From the NCBI GenBank assembly GCA_903828535.1, contig CAIKMN010000031.1, forward strand, positions 173,343 to 237,342: a stretch of DNA of 64,000 nucleotides, given 5' to 3'. The notes beneath the pieces are model-generated. The model was not told the DNA's origin. It was given only the letters and a program-made list of their open reading frames with translations, and searched no databases. Below are positions 8,602 to 19,413 of this stretch, one piece after another. The DNA comes from an uncultured Curvibacter sp. (GTDB lineage: Bacteria > Pseudomonadota > Gammaproteobacteria > Burkholderiales > Burkholderiaceae_C). The position numbers were made by a program, and so were the translations under genes. Position 1 is the stretch's first letter; each line of letters begins with the position of its first letter.

Positions 8602-10296
8602 ATGGAAAACAAACCGATTCAAATCAACCGCCGCTCGGCCAACATTGTCGAAGGCAAATCACGCGCGCCCAACCGCTCCATGTACTACGCCATGGGCTAC
8701 CAGGAGAGTGATTTCAAGAAACCCATGGTCGGCGTGGCAAACGGTCACAGCACCATCACACCATGTAATTCAGGCTTGCAAAAGTTGGCCGACGCCGCCA
8801 TTGCCGGCATTGAAGAGGCGGGTGGCAATGCCCAAGTGTTTGGCACCCCGACGATTTCAGACGGCATGGCCATGGGCACCGAAGGCATGAAGTACAGCTT
8901 GGTCAGCCGCGAGGTCATTTCGGACTGCGTCGAAACCTGCGTGCAAGGCCAGTGGATGGACGGTGTGCTCGTCGTCGGCGGCTGCGACAAGAACATGCCC
9001 GGCGGCCTGATGGGCATGCTGCGCGCCAACGTGCCGGCCATTTACGTTTACGGCGGCACCATTCTGCCGGGCCGCTATCAGGGCAAAGACCTGAACATCG
9101 TCAGCGTGTTTGAAGCCGTCGGTGAAAACGCCGCTGGCAAATTGAGCGACGCTGACCTGCTCGAAATCGAAAAGCGCGCCATCCCCGGCACCGGTTCTTG
9201 CGGCGGCATGTACACCGCCAACACCATGAGCTCGGCTTTTGAGGCCTTGGGCATTTCTCTGCCTTACTCGTCCACCATGGCGAACCCGCACGATGAAAAA
9301 GCCAACTCGGCCAAAGAGTCGGCCAAGGTGCTGATCGAGGCCATCAAAAAAGACATTCGGCCGCGCGACATCGTGACCCGCGAAGCCATTGAAAACGCCG
9401 TGGCCGTCATCATGGCCACCGGCGGCTCGACCAATGCGGTGCTGCACTTCTTGGCCATTGCCCACGCGGCCGGCGTGGAATGGAGCATCGACGACTTCGA
9501 GCGCGTTCGCCAAAAAACCCCGGTGCTGTGCGACCTCAAGCCCAGCGGCAAGTACTTGGCGGTGGATCTGCACAATGCCGGCGGCATTCCTCAAGTGATG
9601 AAAATTTTGTTGAAGGCGGGTTTGCTGCATGGCGACTGCTTGACCATTTCAGGCCAAACCATCGCCGAAGTGTTGGCCGATGTGCCTGACGAACCCCGCG
9701 CCGACCAAGACGTGATTCGCCCCATCAGCAACCCAATGTACGCCCAAGGTCACTTGGCCATTTTGAAGGGCAACTTAAGCCCCGAAGGCGCAGTGGCCAA
9801 GATCACTGGGCTGAAGAACCCCGTCATCACCGGCCCCGCCCGCGTGTTTGATGACGAACAATCGGCCCTTAAAGCCATCTTGGACGGCAAGATCGTCGCT
9901 GGCGATGTCATGGTGCTGCGTTACCTCGGCCCCAAAGGTGGCCCCGGCATGCCTGAAATGCTGGCCCCCACCGGCGCCTTGATTGGTGCCGGCTTGGGTG
10001 AAAGTGTGGGCTTGATCACCGATGGCCGCTTCTCTGGCGGCACCTGGGGCATGGTGGTCGGCCACGTGGCGCCTGAAGCGGCGGCCGGAGGCACCATCGC
10101 TTTCGTTCAAGAAGGCGACAGCATCACCATCGATGCACATCAATTGATTTTGGAACTGAACGTGCCCGAAGCCGAACTGGCAAAACGCCGCGAAGGTTGG
10201 ACCGCACCCGCACCGCGCTACACCCGCGGGGTACAGGCCAAGTTTGCTTTCAATGCCTCCAGCGCCAGCAAGGGTGCTGTGTTGGATTTGTTCTAA
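8602..10296 (+). CDS. ilvD: Dihydroxy-acid dehydratase
   Basis: Third step of branched-chain amino-acid synthesis: dehydrates 2,3-dihydroxy-isovalerate and -methylvalerate to the keto acids. 564 residues from ATG 8602 (an upstream in-frame TTG at 8590 is less likely). The Fe-S ligands are Cys55 (TPCNSGL), Cys128 (GGCDKNMPG) and Cys200 ([14 protein letters not shown]). The C-terminal [20 protein letters not shown] is the family signature. The length and three-Cys pattern fit the shorter DHAD subgroup rather than the 616-residue E. coli form. Confidence 0.97.
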   Translation: MENKPIQINRRSANIVEGKSRAPNRSMYYAMGYQESDFKKPMVGVANGHSTITPCNSGLQKLADAAIAGIEEAGGNAQVFGTPTISDGMAMGTEGMKYSLVSREVISDCVETCVQGQWMDGVLVVGGCDKNMPGGLMGMLRANVPAIYVYGGTILPGRYQGKDLNIVSVFEAVGENAAGKLSDADLLEIEKRAIPGTGSCGGMYTANTMSSAFEALGISLPYSSTMANPHDEKANSAKESAKVLIEAIKKDIRPRDIVTREAIENAVAVIMATGGSTNAVLHFLAIAHAAGVEWSIDDFERVRQKTPVLCDLKPSGKYLAVDLHNAGGIPQVMKILLKAGLLHGDCLTISGQTIAEVLADVPDEPRADQDVIRPISNPMYAQGHLAILKGNLSPEGAVAKITGLKNPVITGPARVFDDEQSALKAILDGKIVAGDVMVLRYLGPKGGPGMPEMLAPTGALIGAGLGESVGLITDGRFSGGTWGMVVGHVAPEAAAGGTIAFVQEGDSITIDAHQLILELNVPEAELAKRREGWTAPAPRYTRGVQAKFAFNASSASKGAVLDLF

Positions 10297-10324
10297 GCGG
10301 CTCTTCGTTGCTGTCAGAACCGCC

Positions 10325-10355
10325 TCAGAAAGTCGGCTTCACACCGACTTTCTGA
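10325..10355. terminator. Bidirectional hairpin between convergent ilvD and the transporter gene
   Basis: TCAGAAAGTCGG (10325-10336) and CCGACTTTCTGA (10344-10355) form a perfect 12-bp stem with a 7-base loop. There is no long T tract, but the stem lies 28 bp after the ilvD stop and 5 bp before the stop of the convergent gene. Confidence 0.8.
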
Positions 10356-10359
10356 CCAC

Positions 10360-11682
10360 TCAGTGGTCGGTTTCTAAATAGCTGGGGGTCTTGGGCAAGC
10401 GCAAGCTGACCAAGAAAGCCACGGCCATCATGAAGGTCACGTAGCCATAAAAAGCAGACTCCACGCCGGCGTTCTTCAAGGCCAAAGCAACATATTCGGC
10501 CGAACCGCCAAACAGCGCGTTGCCAACGGCGTAGGCCAGTCCGACGCCCAAGGCGCGGACTTCGATGGGGAACATCTCCGCCTTCACAATGCCACTGACC
10601 GAAGTGTAAAAGCTCACCACGGCCAATGCAGCAATGATCAACCCCAACGCCATGTAGGGGTCAGACTCGGTTTGTAGCAAGGTCATGAGGGGCCACACCG
10701 TCAGCACGCCCAGACCACTGAAAAACAACATGCTTTTGCGACGCCCAATGCGGTCAGACAGCGCGCCAAACAAAGGCTGCATCAGCATGAACACAAACAG
10801 CGCCGCCAACATGACGTTACTGGCTGTTTTGACCGGCATGTGAACGGTATTCACCAAAAACTTTTGCATGTAGGTGGTGAAGGTGTAAAAAATCAAGGAG
10901 CCCCCTGCGGTGTAACCCACCACGCTGAAAAAGGCGGCTTTATGGAACTTGAACAGATGGCTGACGCGGCCAGCCCCTTCTTTGGAGCGGGCGTTTTCGT
11001 CAGCCGTTTCAGACAAAGTGCGGCGTAAAAACAAAGCCACCACCGCGGTCATGGCGCCAACCACAAACGGGATGCGCCAGCCCCAAGCCTTTAGCTCGGG
11101 CTCGCTCAAAAATTGTTGCAAGATCACCACCGTGCTGACGGCCAACAACTGGCCCCCAATCAAGGTGACGTATTGGAACGAGGAGAAAAAGCCACGTTGC
11201 CCCCGCAAGGCGACTTCGCTCATGTACGTGGCGGTCGCTCCGTATTCGCCCCCCACCGACAGGCCTTGCAACAGCCGCGCCGCCAACAAGATGGCGGGCG
11301 CCCATGCGCCGATGTCAGCATAAGTGGGCGTTAAGGCGATCACCATAGAACCCACGCACATCATGCTGACGGAGAGCACCATGGAGGTCTTGCGTCCTTG
11401 GCGATCCGCCAACCGACCAAACAACCAACCCCCTATCGGGCGCATCAAAAAGCCCGCTGCAAAAATGCCGGCGGTGTTCATCAGTTGAGCGGTATCGTCG
11501 GATTTCGGGAAAAACGCGGGCGCAAAGTAAATGGCGCAAAAGGCGTAAATGTAGAAGTCAAACCATTCGACCAAGTTGCCAGAACTCGCCGCCACGATGG
11601 CAAAAATCCGCTGGCGTTTTTCAGCGGCGGTGTAGGGGGTGTAAGGGGTGTAAGGCGTAGAGGGCGTGGTGTCTTTGTTCAT
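10360..11682 (-). CDS. MFS transporter, metabolite:H+ symporter (KgtP/ProP-like) family
   Basis: A 440-residue, 12-helix inner-membrane permease. [14 protein letters not shown] near residue 35, [13 protein letters not shown] (loop 2-3), [13 protein letters not shown] and [13 protein letters not shown] (loop 8-9) are the signatures of the metabolite:H+ symporter family, which includes the alpha-ketoglutarate permease KgtP. A mono- or dicarboxylate substrate is likely but cannot be fixed. The N-terminus has the repeat [10 protein letters not shown], encoded by three near-identical 9-bp units. It is transcribed alone. Confidence 0.88.
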   Translation of the reverse strand: MNKDTTPSTPYTPYTPYTAAEKRQRIFAIVAASSGNLVEWFDFYIYAFCAIYFAPAFFPKSDDTAQLMNTAGIFAAGFLMRPIGGWLFGRLADRQGRKTSMVLSVSMMCVGSMVIALTPTYADIGAWAPAILLAARLLQGLSVGGEYGATATYMSEVALRGQRGFFSSFQYVTLIGGQLLAVSTVVILQQFLSEPELKAWGWRIPFVVGAMTAVVALFLRRTLSETADENARSKEGAGRVSHLFKFHKAAFFSVVGYTAGGSLIFYTFTTYMQKFLVNTVHMPVKTASNVMLAALFVFMLMQPLFGALSDRIGRRKSMLFFSGLGVLTVWPLMTLLQTESDPYMALGLIIAALAVVSFYTSVSGIVKAEMFPIEVRALGVGLAYAVGNALFGGSAEYVALALKNAGVESAFYGYVTFMMAVAFLVSLRLPKTPSYLETDH

Positions 11683-11755
11683 GGCGCGATTCTAGGCACG
11701 TCCAACTCCGGCCCATGCTGTGGAAATCCCTCACTGCATCCTGGCCCCGACCTGT

Positions 11756-12370
11756 TTATGGGTAATTGCCGCGGCAACTGCTGGGCAGGTATTTGGCGTC
11801 AATGGTGGTGGCGCCTGCAAAAGGTTGCTGCTCGCTGGAGGCCCCGCAGACCCAGCCCACAATCGCTTGCCCGCCGTCGGTGCTGCCATTCAACACCCGC
11901 ACGCCGCCGCCAGCCACACCCACCAGCGGCGTGAGCGTCAATATGTTGTTGTTAGGGGCCAGAACCGCCAAGTTTTCTACATTCGCGTTCACGATCACCA
12001 TGCCGTTGGCACTGCTCGTCACGTCGCTCACATATTGCGTTTGGGTGGTCTGGCAAAGCGACTTGGCCGTGTCGTTGGGGGAAAATAAAAGTGCCGAAAT
12101 ATTGGCCTTAGACGCCGTTTGTACCGTCTCACTGACGGCCATTTTGCAGGGCGTCGCGGCCAACAGCACTTCGCTCATTTTGGCGCGAACGGTGTAACTT
12201 TGGTAAGCGGGCAAGGCCAAGGCCGCCAGAATACCAATGATGGCGACGACCACCATCAGCTCGATCAAGGTAAAGCCCAAAACCCACCAAGTGGCGGGGC
12301 ACTGCGTCGATGATTGGGCCTGGATTGGCGCTAAAGGTTGAGGGCTCCGTTGGGTGGCAGCGGGGTGCAT
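11756..12370 (-). CDS. Type IV pilin (PilA-like) with unusually long leader
   Basis: The core [33 protein letters not shown] is a canonical type IVa pilin/prepilin-peptidase site; cleavage is after Gly, giving N-methyl-Phe1, and Glu5 is present. The C-terminal VCGASS...SSC pair can form the D-region disulfide. From the ATG at 12370 (preceded by AAAGG) the leader is about 33 residues, much longer than the usual 6-8, and no nearer ATG/GTG is visible. Other pilus genes are absent, so this is an orphan major or minor pilin. Confidence 0.85.
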   Translation of the reverse strand: MHPAATQRSPQPLAPIQAQSSTQCPATWWVLGFTLIELMVVVAIIGILAALALPAYQSYTVRAKMSEVLLAATPCKMAVSETVQTASKANISALLFSPNDTAKSLCQTTQTQYVSDVTSSANGMVIVNANVENLAVLAPNNNILTLTPLVGVAGGGVRVLNGSTDGGQAIVGWVCGASSEQQPFAGATTIDAKYLPSSCRGNYP

Positions 12371-12511
12371 GGTGGCCTTTGGTGTGGGGGACAATCTGAT
12401 ACCCCCAACACTAAATCCCAGCCCGGCCACCGCGGGCGCCCTCTATCCAGCCAATCCCACCTCGCGTAAAAAAGCCCTCAATTCCCTGGGCGCCCTGTGA
12501 GCGTAAACCGT

Positions 12512-14479
<1,968 letters not shown>

Positions 14480-14678
14480 GTTTTGTCTCCAAATCGATTT
14501 AAGGCATACGGCGCTTATTCAGACCGTTAATGTGGCTTTTGGCACTTACAAGCCACTGACACCCAGTGACGCCAGCGTGACAGTCGCTCCGAATCAGGTT
14601 AACCCAGCGCCGTCGAAATTAGAATAAGCCATTCGCCCAGACTTACCCTACCTCCGCTTTAAGACCGCCCTCACCACC

Positions 14679-16235
14679 ATGACCACCATCCATCAAGACG
14701 ACCTCATCGAATCCATTGCCGCTGCGCTGCAATACATCAGCTACTACCACCCCGCGGACTACATCGAGCATTTGGCTCGTGCCTACGCGCAGGAACAAAG
14801 TCCCGCCGCCAAAGACGCCATGGCGCAGATTTTGACCAACAGCAAAATGAGCGCCATCGGCCACCGCCCGATTTGCCAAGACACCGGCATCGTGAACGTC
14901 TTCCTGAAGGTCGGCATGGAGGTGCGCTGGGCGGGCTTCACGGGCAGCTTGGACGACGCCATCAACGAAGGCGTTCGCCGGGGCTACAACCACCCCGACA
15001 ACACTTTGCGCGCTTCGGTTGTGGCCGATCCGCAGTTCGCCCGCAAGAACACCAAAGACAACACGCCCGCTGTCATCGTCACCGAGATCGTGCCGGGTCA
15101 TGAAGTCGAAGTCACCGTGGCAGCCAAGGGCGGCGGCAGCGAAAACAAAAGCAAGATGATCATGCTCAACCCCGGGGACAGCGTGGTCGACTGGGTGCTC
15201 AAAACAGTGCCCACCATGGGCGCAGGCTGGTGCCCCCCCGGCATGCTCGGCATCGGCATTGGCGGCACGGCAGAAAAGGCCGTTTTGATGGCCAAAGAAA
15301 GCCTGATGGAAGACCTGGACATGTACCAACTCCAGGCCAAAGCCGCCGCGGCCCAGAATGGCGGAGAAGCCCTCAGCCAAACCGAAGCCCTGCGCTTGGA
15401 ACTCTTTGAAAAGGTCAACGCCTTGGGCATTGGCGCACAAGGCTTGGGGGGCTTGACCACGGTGCTCGACGTCAAAATCAAGATGTACCCCACACACGCG
15501 GCCAGCAAGCCTGTGGCGATGATTCCCAACTGTGCGGCGACCCGCCATGCCCACTTTGTTTTGAAGGGCGAAGGCCCGGTTTATTTAGACCCTCCCAGCC
15601 TGGACACCTGGCCCGATGTCGAGTGGCAGCCTGACACCAAGAAAAGCAAGCGCGTCGACCTCAACAGCTTGACCAAAGAAGAAGTCGCCAGCTGGAAGCC
15701 CGGTGACACCCTGCTTTTGAACGGCAAGATGTTGACGGGTCGCGATGCCGCGCACAAACGCATTCAAGACATGTTGGCCAAGGGCGAACCGTTGCCCGTT
15801 GACTTCACCAACCGCGTGATTTACTACGTCGGTCCCGTGGACCCCGTCGGCAACGAAGCCGTCGGCCCTGCCGGCCCCACCACCGCCACGCGCATGGACG
15901 GCTTCACTGAAATGATGTTGGCCAAAACCGGCTTGATCGCCATGGTGGGCAAGGCCGAACGCGGCCCGGTGGCCATTGAGGCCATCAAGAAACACCAGTC
16001 CGCCTACCTGATGGCCGTGGGCGGGGCCGCCTATTTGGTATCCAAAGCCATCAAGGCCGCCAAGGTGGTGGGCTTTGCCGACTTGGGCATGGAAGCCATT
16101 TACGAATTCGACGTGGTCGACATGCCCGTCACCGTGGCCGTGGATGCCGGAGGCACCAGCGCCCACATCACCGGCCCCGCTGAATGGCAAAAGCGCATCG
16201 CCACAGGCGAGTTCAAAGGCATCAAGATTTCATGA
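14679..16235 (+). CDS. Fumarate hydratase, class I (iron-sulfur)
   Basis: Interconverts fumarate and malate in the TCA cycle. The 518-residue length and collinear motifs (PICQDTGIVNVFLKVG near 65-80, GAGWCPPGMLGIGIGG, and MIPNCAATRHAHFVLKGEG) match class I FumA/FumB-type enzymes; Cys residues in PICQDTG, WCPPG and PNCAA are candidates for the three [4Fe-4S] ligands. Its stop overlaps the murI start (ATGA at 16232-16235), so the two are translationally coupled. Confidence 0.95.
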   Translation: MTTIHQDDLIESIAAALQYISYYHPADYIEHLARAYAQEQSPAAKDAMAQILTNSKMSAIGHRPICQDTGIVNVFLKVGMEVRWAGFTGSLDDAINEGVRRGYNHPDNTLRASVVADPQFARKNTKDNTPAVIVTEIVPGHEVEVTVAAKGGGSENKSKMIMLNPGDSVVDWVLKTVPTMGAGWCPPGMLGIGIGGTAEKAVLMAKESLMEDLDMYQLQAKAAAAQNGGEALSQTEALRLELFEKVNALGIGAQGLGGLTTVLDVKIKMYPTHAASKPVAMIPNCAATRHAHFVLKGEGPVYLDPPSLDTWPDVEWQPDTKKSKRVDLNSLTKEEVASWKPGDTLLLNGKMLTGRDAAHKRIQDMLAKGEPLPVDFTNRVIYYVGPVDPVGNEAVGPAGPTTATRMDGFTEMMLAKTGLIAMVGKAERGPVAIEAIKKHQSAYLMAVGGAAYLVSKAIKAAKVVGFADLGMEAIYEFDVVDMPVTVAVDAGGTSAHITGPAEWQKRIATGEFKGIKIS

Positions 16236-17026
16236 CCAACGCCCCCATTGGGGTCTTTGACAGCGGCTTGGGCGGTCTGTCGATTTTGCAGGCGCTCAAA
16301 AAGCGCCTGCCCGCTGAGCACTTCGTGTATTTCGCCGACAGCGGTCATGCGCCTTACGGCGAGCGCGACGACCCCTTTGTGTTGTCACGGGCGCTCAACA
16401 TCAGCGAGTTGTTGGTGGCGCAAGGTTGCAAAGCCTTGGTGGTGGCCTGCAACACCGCCACGGCGGCTGGCATCAGCGCCTTGCGTGGGCGCTGGCCCCA
16501 TCTGCCGCTGGTGGGTGTGGAGCCGGCCCTCAAACCCGCGGTGGCTTTGAGCCAAACCGGTCACGTCGCCGTGCTCGCCACGCGCGGCACATTGCAGAGT
16601 CAAAAATTTGAGACCTTGGTGGCGCAGCTTCCCCCACTGCCCGATGGAGAAGGCGCCGTGCTCAAAACCCAAGCCTGCGACGGCTTGGCAGACGCCATCG
16701 AGAACTTTGATCACCCCAAAATTGAGGCGCTGATTGCGCAATACCTTCAGGCCTGCGGCCCCTTGGGTCAAGGGGTTGGCCAAGTGGACACCGTGGTGTT
16801 GGGCTGCACCCACTACCCCTTGGTATTTGACATTTTCAAGCGGCTGGCCCCGAACATTCAATTTCTGGACACCGGAGAAGCCGTCGCGCGTCAGACCGAA
16901 CGATTGCTCAGTGAACAAAAGCTGCTGAAGCCAACGAACGAGGGGTTTGAACCGGGCCCCACCACGTGGCTCGGCAGCGGGGACCCCGAGCTTTTGGCCC
17001 GTGCGGTCGCGCAATGGAAAATTTAA
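16232..17026 (+). CDS. murI: Glutamate racemase
   Basis: Supplies D-glutamate for peptidoglycan. 264 residues from the ATG overlapping the fumarase stop. The two catalytic cysteines are Cys73 (VACNTATA) and Cys192 (LGCTHYPL); the substrate-binding FDSGLGGLSIL at 9-19 and ADSGHAPYG at 35-43 are intact. It is convergent with, and overlaps by 4 bp, the next gene. Confidence 0.97.
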   Translation: MTNAPIGVFDSGLGGLSILQALKKRLPAEHFVYFADSGHAPYGERDDPFVLSRALNISELLVAQGCKALVVACNTATAAGISALRGRWPHLPLVGVEPALKPAVALSQTGHVAVLATRGTLQSQKFETLVAQLPPLPDGEGAVLKTQACDGLADAIENFDHPKIEALIAQYLQACGPLGQGVGQVDTVVLGCTHYPLVFDIFKRLAPNIQFLDTGEAVARQTERLLSEQKLLKPTNEGFEPGPTTWLGSGDPELLARAVAQWKI

Positions 17027-17658
17027 TGCAAATGCCGAGGCCGTCTGCCGCCGCCGTGGCCTGAAGCACCCCCGGCGCCGCCTGATCCGCCGCGGGGGTA
17101 ACGCCCCACTTCCAGCGAGTTCACCAACTCGTCAAAGCGGTGGGTGAAGAGCTTGTCGATCTCAGCCACGACGCCGCCGAGTTCGGAGCCATCGAAATGG
17201 CGCTCCATCATGTTGATCACGTCTTGCACCAACAAATCGCGCTGCACTTGCATGATGGCCGCTGGGTTTGGGCCGACAAAAAGCATGACAAAGTCATCTC
17301 GCGACTCGCCTTCGCGGTCGTCCTCTTCTTCGTCAAACTCGGCATCGTAAAAAGTCACTTCGATGGCCGCGCCTTGGGCCGACACATCGTTCAGGTTCAT
17401 GCACAACTCGTCAAGCGACTGACGGAAATCTTCATGGCCGCGCACCGTCCAGCAAAGCTGGATTAAATGCTCACGGGCATCGAATTTAAGGCCGGGCTCT
17501 TCCTCATAGGCACTCACCGCGCCCGCGCTGAAACTGCGCGCACCCGCGTAATGCCACAAAGGCTTGAGGGCTTCTTGCACCTGCTCCAAACCCACATCGG
17601 GGCGCAAAGCCACTTGGCCGTGCAGATGGATCTCAAAGGGGGGGTGATAACTTGACAT
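17023..17658 (-). CDS. Conserved hypothetical protein with Gly/Arg/His-rich tail
   Basis: A 211-residue soluble protein. The N-terminal two thirds are ordinary globular sequence starting SSYHPPFEIHLHGQVALRPD, with an acidic loop EFDEEEDDREGESRDD near 105-120. The last 30 residues are a low-complexity Gly/Arg/His tail (GGSGGAGGASGHGGGRRPRHLH). No signal peptide or membrane segment. I do not recognise a characterised family with certainty. The 3' end overlaps murI by 4 bp in convergent orientation. Confidence 0.75.
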   Translation of the reverse strand: MSSYHPPFEIHLHGQVALRPDVGLEQVQEALKPLWHYAGARSFSAGAVSAYEEEPGLKFDAREHLIQLCWTVRGHEDFRQSLDELCMNLNDVSAQGAAIEVTFYDAEFDEEEDDREGESRDDFVMLFVGPNPAAIMQVQRDLLVQDVINMMERHFDGSELGGVVAEIDKLFTHRFDELVNSLEVGRYPRGGSGGAGGASGHGGGRRPRHLH

Positions 17659-17724
17659 GTGCCCATGTTAATACCAGCCAGCGAAGAATTTCAACGACTT
17701 CAAAAAAGGAGGGTTCGTTTCCGC

Positions 17725-17730
17725 TATAAT
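17725..17730 (+). promoter_or_regulatory. -10 box of the tRNA-Gly promoter
   Basis: A perfect TATAAT, 12 bp before the mature tRNA-Gly 5' end. No clear -35 hexamer at 17 bp was seen. Confidence 0.65.
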
Positions 17731-17742
17731 CTCACTCCTCAC

Positions 17743-17818
17743 GCGGGAATAGCTCAGTTGGTAGAGCGCAACCTTGCCAAGGTTGAGGTCGAGAGTTCGA
17801 GACTCTTTTCCCGCTCCA
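17743..17818 (+). tRNA. tRNA-Gly(GCC)
   Basis: 76 nt with encoded CCA. The acceptor stem GCGGGAA pairs with TTCCCGC, D-arm GCTCAGTTGGTAGAGC, anticodon loop TTGCCAA with anticodon GCC at 17776-17778, and T-arm GAGAG-TTCGAGA-CTCTT. Confidence 0.97.
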
Positions 17819-17826
17819 AATTGCAA

Positions 17827-17863
17827 AAGGGAAGCTGAAGTTAAACTTTAAGCTTCCCTTTTT
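17827..17863 (+). terminator. Intrinsic terminator between tRNA-Gly and tRNA-Leu
   Basis: AAGGGAAGCT (17827-17836) pairs with AGCTTCCCTT (17851-17860), loop 14 bases, followed directly by TTT. It lies 9 bp after tRNA-Gly and 5 bp before tRNA-Leu, so either tRNA-Leu has its own promoter or this is a partial terminator. Confidence 0.8.
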
Positions 17864-17867
17864 CATT

Positions 17868-17961
17868 GCCCCGATGGTGAAATTGGTAGACACTGCGGAC
17901 TTAAAATCCGCCGCTTTCGTGAATAACGGGCGTGCCGGTTCGATTCCGGCTCGGGGCACCA
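17868..17961 (+). tRNA. tRNA-Leu(UAA) with long variable arm
   Basis: 94 nt including CCA. Acceptor stem GCCCCGA/TCGGGGC, anticodon stem GCGGA/TCCGC with loop CTTAAAA (anticodon TAA), T-arm GCCGG-TTCGATT-CCGGC. The variable arm of about 22 nt (CGCTTTCG...CGGGCGT) is several bases longer than in the E. coli homologue. Confidence 0.96.
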
Positions 17962-18029
17962 AGTTGAGTCACCCTTTCATGATTCGGTGATATCGTGCAC
18001 GGCATTGGAACCAACCCAGCCGCACCCTC

Positions 18030-18425
18030 ATGAACGTCCTTAAACGCCTTCTCAAAATTCTGGCCTTCGTCATCTTGGCCGCCGTGTTGTTGTTCACCGC
18101 TTACACCTATGTGGTGCTCCATTGGAGTTACTCCACGGGCGAACGGGCGGGTTATGTGCAAAAAATCTCTAAAAAGGGATGGATTTGCAAGACATGGGAA
18201 GGCGAGCTGGCGATGGTGAACATCCCGGGCTCGCTGACCGAAAAATTTGAGTTCACCGTGCCCGAAGACGCCGTGGCTGAAAAAATCAACCAGACCATGG
18301 GCGAAAAAGTCTCCCTGACCTACGAGCAACACGTGGGACTGCCGCCAGGTTGCTTTGGCGAAACTGGCTACTATGTGGTCGCCGTCAAGACGCTGCCCCT
18401 CAAAGACAAAGACGCCAAAGAGTAA
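18030..18425 (+). CDS. Membrane-anchored conserved hypothetical protein
   Basis: A 131-residue protein with one N-terminal transmembrane helix (residues 9-29, ILAFVILAAVLLFTAYTYVVL) and a soluble periplasmic-side domain containing SYSTGERAGYVQKISKKGWICKTWEGEL and a C-terminal KTLPLKDKDAKE. Two Cys residues (KGWICKTWEG, PPGCFGETGY) might form a disulfide. Relatives of this GYVQKxSKKGWxCKTWEGEL type are widespread small proteins without known function. Only 68 bp follow tRNA-Leu. Confidence 0.78.
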   Translation: MNVLKRLLKILAFVILAAVLLFTAYTYVVLHWSYSTGERAGYVQKISKKGWICKTWEGELAMVNIPGSLTEKFEFTVPEDAVAEKINQTMGEKVSLTYEQHVGLPPGCFGETGYYVVAVKTLPLKDKDAKE

Positions 18426-18439
18426 GGCCAGGCTCGGCC

Positions 18440-19303
18440 TTATGCCAAGCCCAGCAACCTGACCGCGTTGCCCTTCAAAATGCCCGGCATGACTTCAGGT
18501 TTGAAGCCGGCGACTTCAAAGTCTTTCATCCAACGCTCAGGGGTAATCAGCGGGTAGTCGCTGCCAAACAAGACGCGGTCTTTCAACAACGTGTTGGCGT
18601 ATTGGATCAGTTGCTTGGGGAAATATTTGGGGCTCCAGCCCGACAGGTCAATCCAGACATTGGGCTTGTGCGTGGCGACCGACAAGGCTTCGTCTTGCCA
18701 AGGGAAACTGGGGTGCGCCATGACAATTTGCATGTCTGGGAAGTCAATCGCCACGTCGTCCAAGTGCATCGGGTTGCTGTAGGCCAAACGCAAGCCACCG
18801 CCGCAACGCATGCCGCTTCCAATGCCGCTGTGGCCAGTGTGAAAAATGGCGGGCAGTTTGTGTTCGTTGATGACTTCATAAATGGGCCACGCCATCTTGT
18901 CGTAAGGGTGGTAGCCCTGCACCGTGGGATGGAATTTGAAGCCCCGAACCCCGTGTTCCAAGATGAGTTTTTCGGCCTCTCGTGCGCCCATCTTGCCCTT
19001 GTGCGGGTCGATGCTGGCAAAGGCCATCATCATGTCGCTGTTGGCTTTGGCGGCTTCAGCGATTTCTTCGTTGGGAATGCGGCGGCGACCCAATTTTGAT
19101 TCACTGTCGACGGTAAACATCACCAAACCAATTTTCTTTTCACGGTAATACTTGATGGTTTCTTCAATTGTCGGGCGGCGGTTTGAGCCAAAGTATTTGT
19201 CGGCGGCGCGGTCGTATTCTTCGCCGTAGTTGTCGAAGGGGTTCCAGCAACTGACCTCGGCGTGGGTGTGGATGTCGATGGCGATGAGGTTTTCGTGATC
19301 CAT
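18440..19303 (-). CDS. Amidohydrolase family 2 (ACMSD-like) metal-dependent hydrolase
   Basis: A 287-residue TIM-barrel metallohydrolase. Metal ligands His12 and His14 (DIHTHAE), His155/His158 (FHTGH), His197 (AHPSFPWQDEA) and Asp249 (FGSDYPL) are in the order of amidohydrolase family 2. It is divergent from the crotonase gene across a 110-bp region with a perfect palindrome, so it is likely co-regulated with the hydroxycinnamate operon. A related gene accompanies the CoA-dependent beta-oxidative ferulate pathway of Agrobacterium; a role in cleaving the beta-ketoacyl-CoA intermediate is my inference. Confidence 0.85.
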   Translation of the reverse strand: MDHENLIAIDIHTHAEVSCWNPFDNYGEEYDRAADKYFGSNRRPTIEETIKYYREKKIGLVMFTVDSESKLGRRRIPNEEIAEAAKANSDMMMAFASIDPHKGKMGAREAEKLILEHGVRGFKFHPTVQGYHPYDKMAWPIYEVINEHKLPAIFHTGHSGIGSGMRCGGGLRLAYSNPMHLDDVAIDFPDMQIVMAHPSFPWQDEALSVATHKPNVWIDLSGWSPKYFPKQLIQYANTLLKDRVLFGSDYPLITPERWMKDFEVAGFKPEVMPGILKGNAVRLLGLA

Positions 19304-19351
19304 AGGTTCTGCCTTAAGTTCAGCCTTGAATGAGGGTTTATCCCGATTATT

Positions 19352-19364
19352 TGGTTATTAACCA
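19352..19364. promoter_or_regulatory. Palindromic operator candidate for the MarR regulator of this locus
   Basis: TGGTTA-T-TAACCA is a perfect 6+1+6 palindrome in the divergent amidohydrolase/crotonase promoter region, five bases upstream of a -10-like TATGAT (19369-19374) on the plus strand. MarR proteins bind such short palindromes; the only regulator in the cluster is the MarR-type protein at 29358-29801. Confidence 0.55.
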
Positions 19365-19413
19365 TAACTATGATCGGTTTCAAGTTAAAAATCAAGTTCG
19401 AGAAAACCCCTAC

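Noticed and set aside
8857..9630. 257-codon frame antisense to ilvD
   Set aside because: Antisense shadow of a strongly conserved gene; no motif or RBS support.
10360..11682. TPY repeat in the transporter N-terminus as a phase-variable element
   Set aside because: Three 9-bp units keep the frame and sit in a non-conserved N-terminal tail; no sign of switching.
12371..12511. Two GGGCGCCC palindromes between the pilin and acs genes
   Set aside because: Self-complementary 8-mers are frequent in GC-rich DNA and do not form a defined stem with each other's context.
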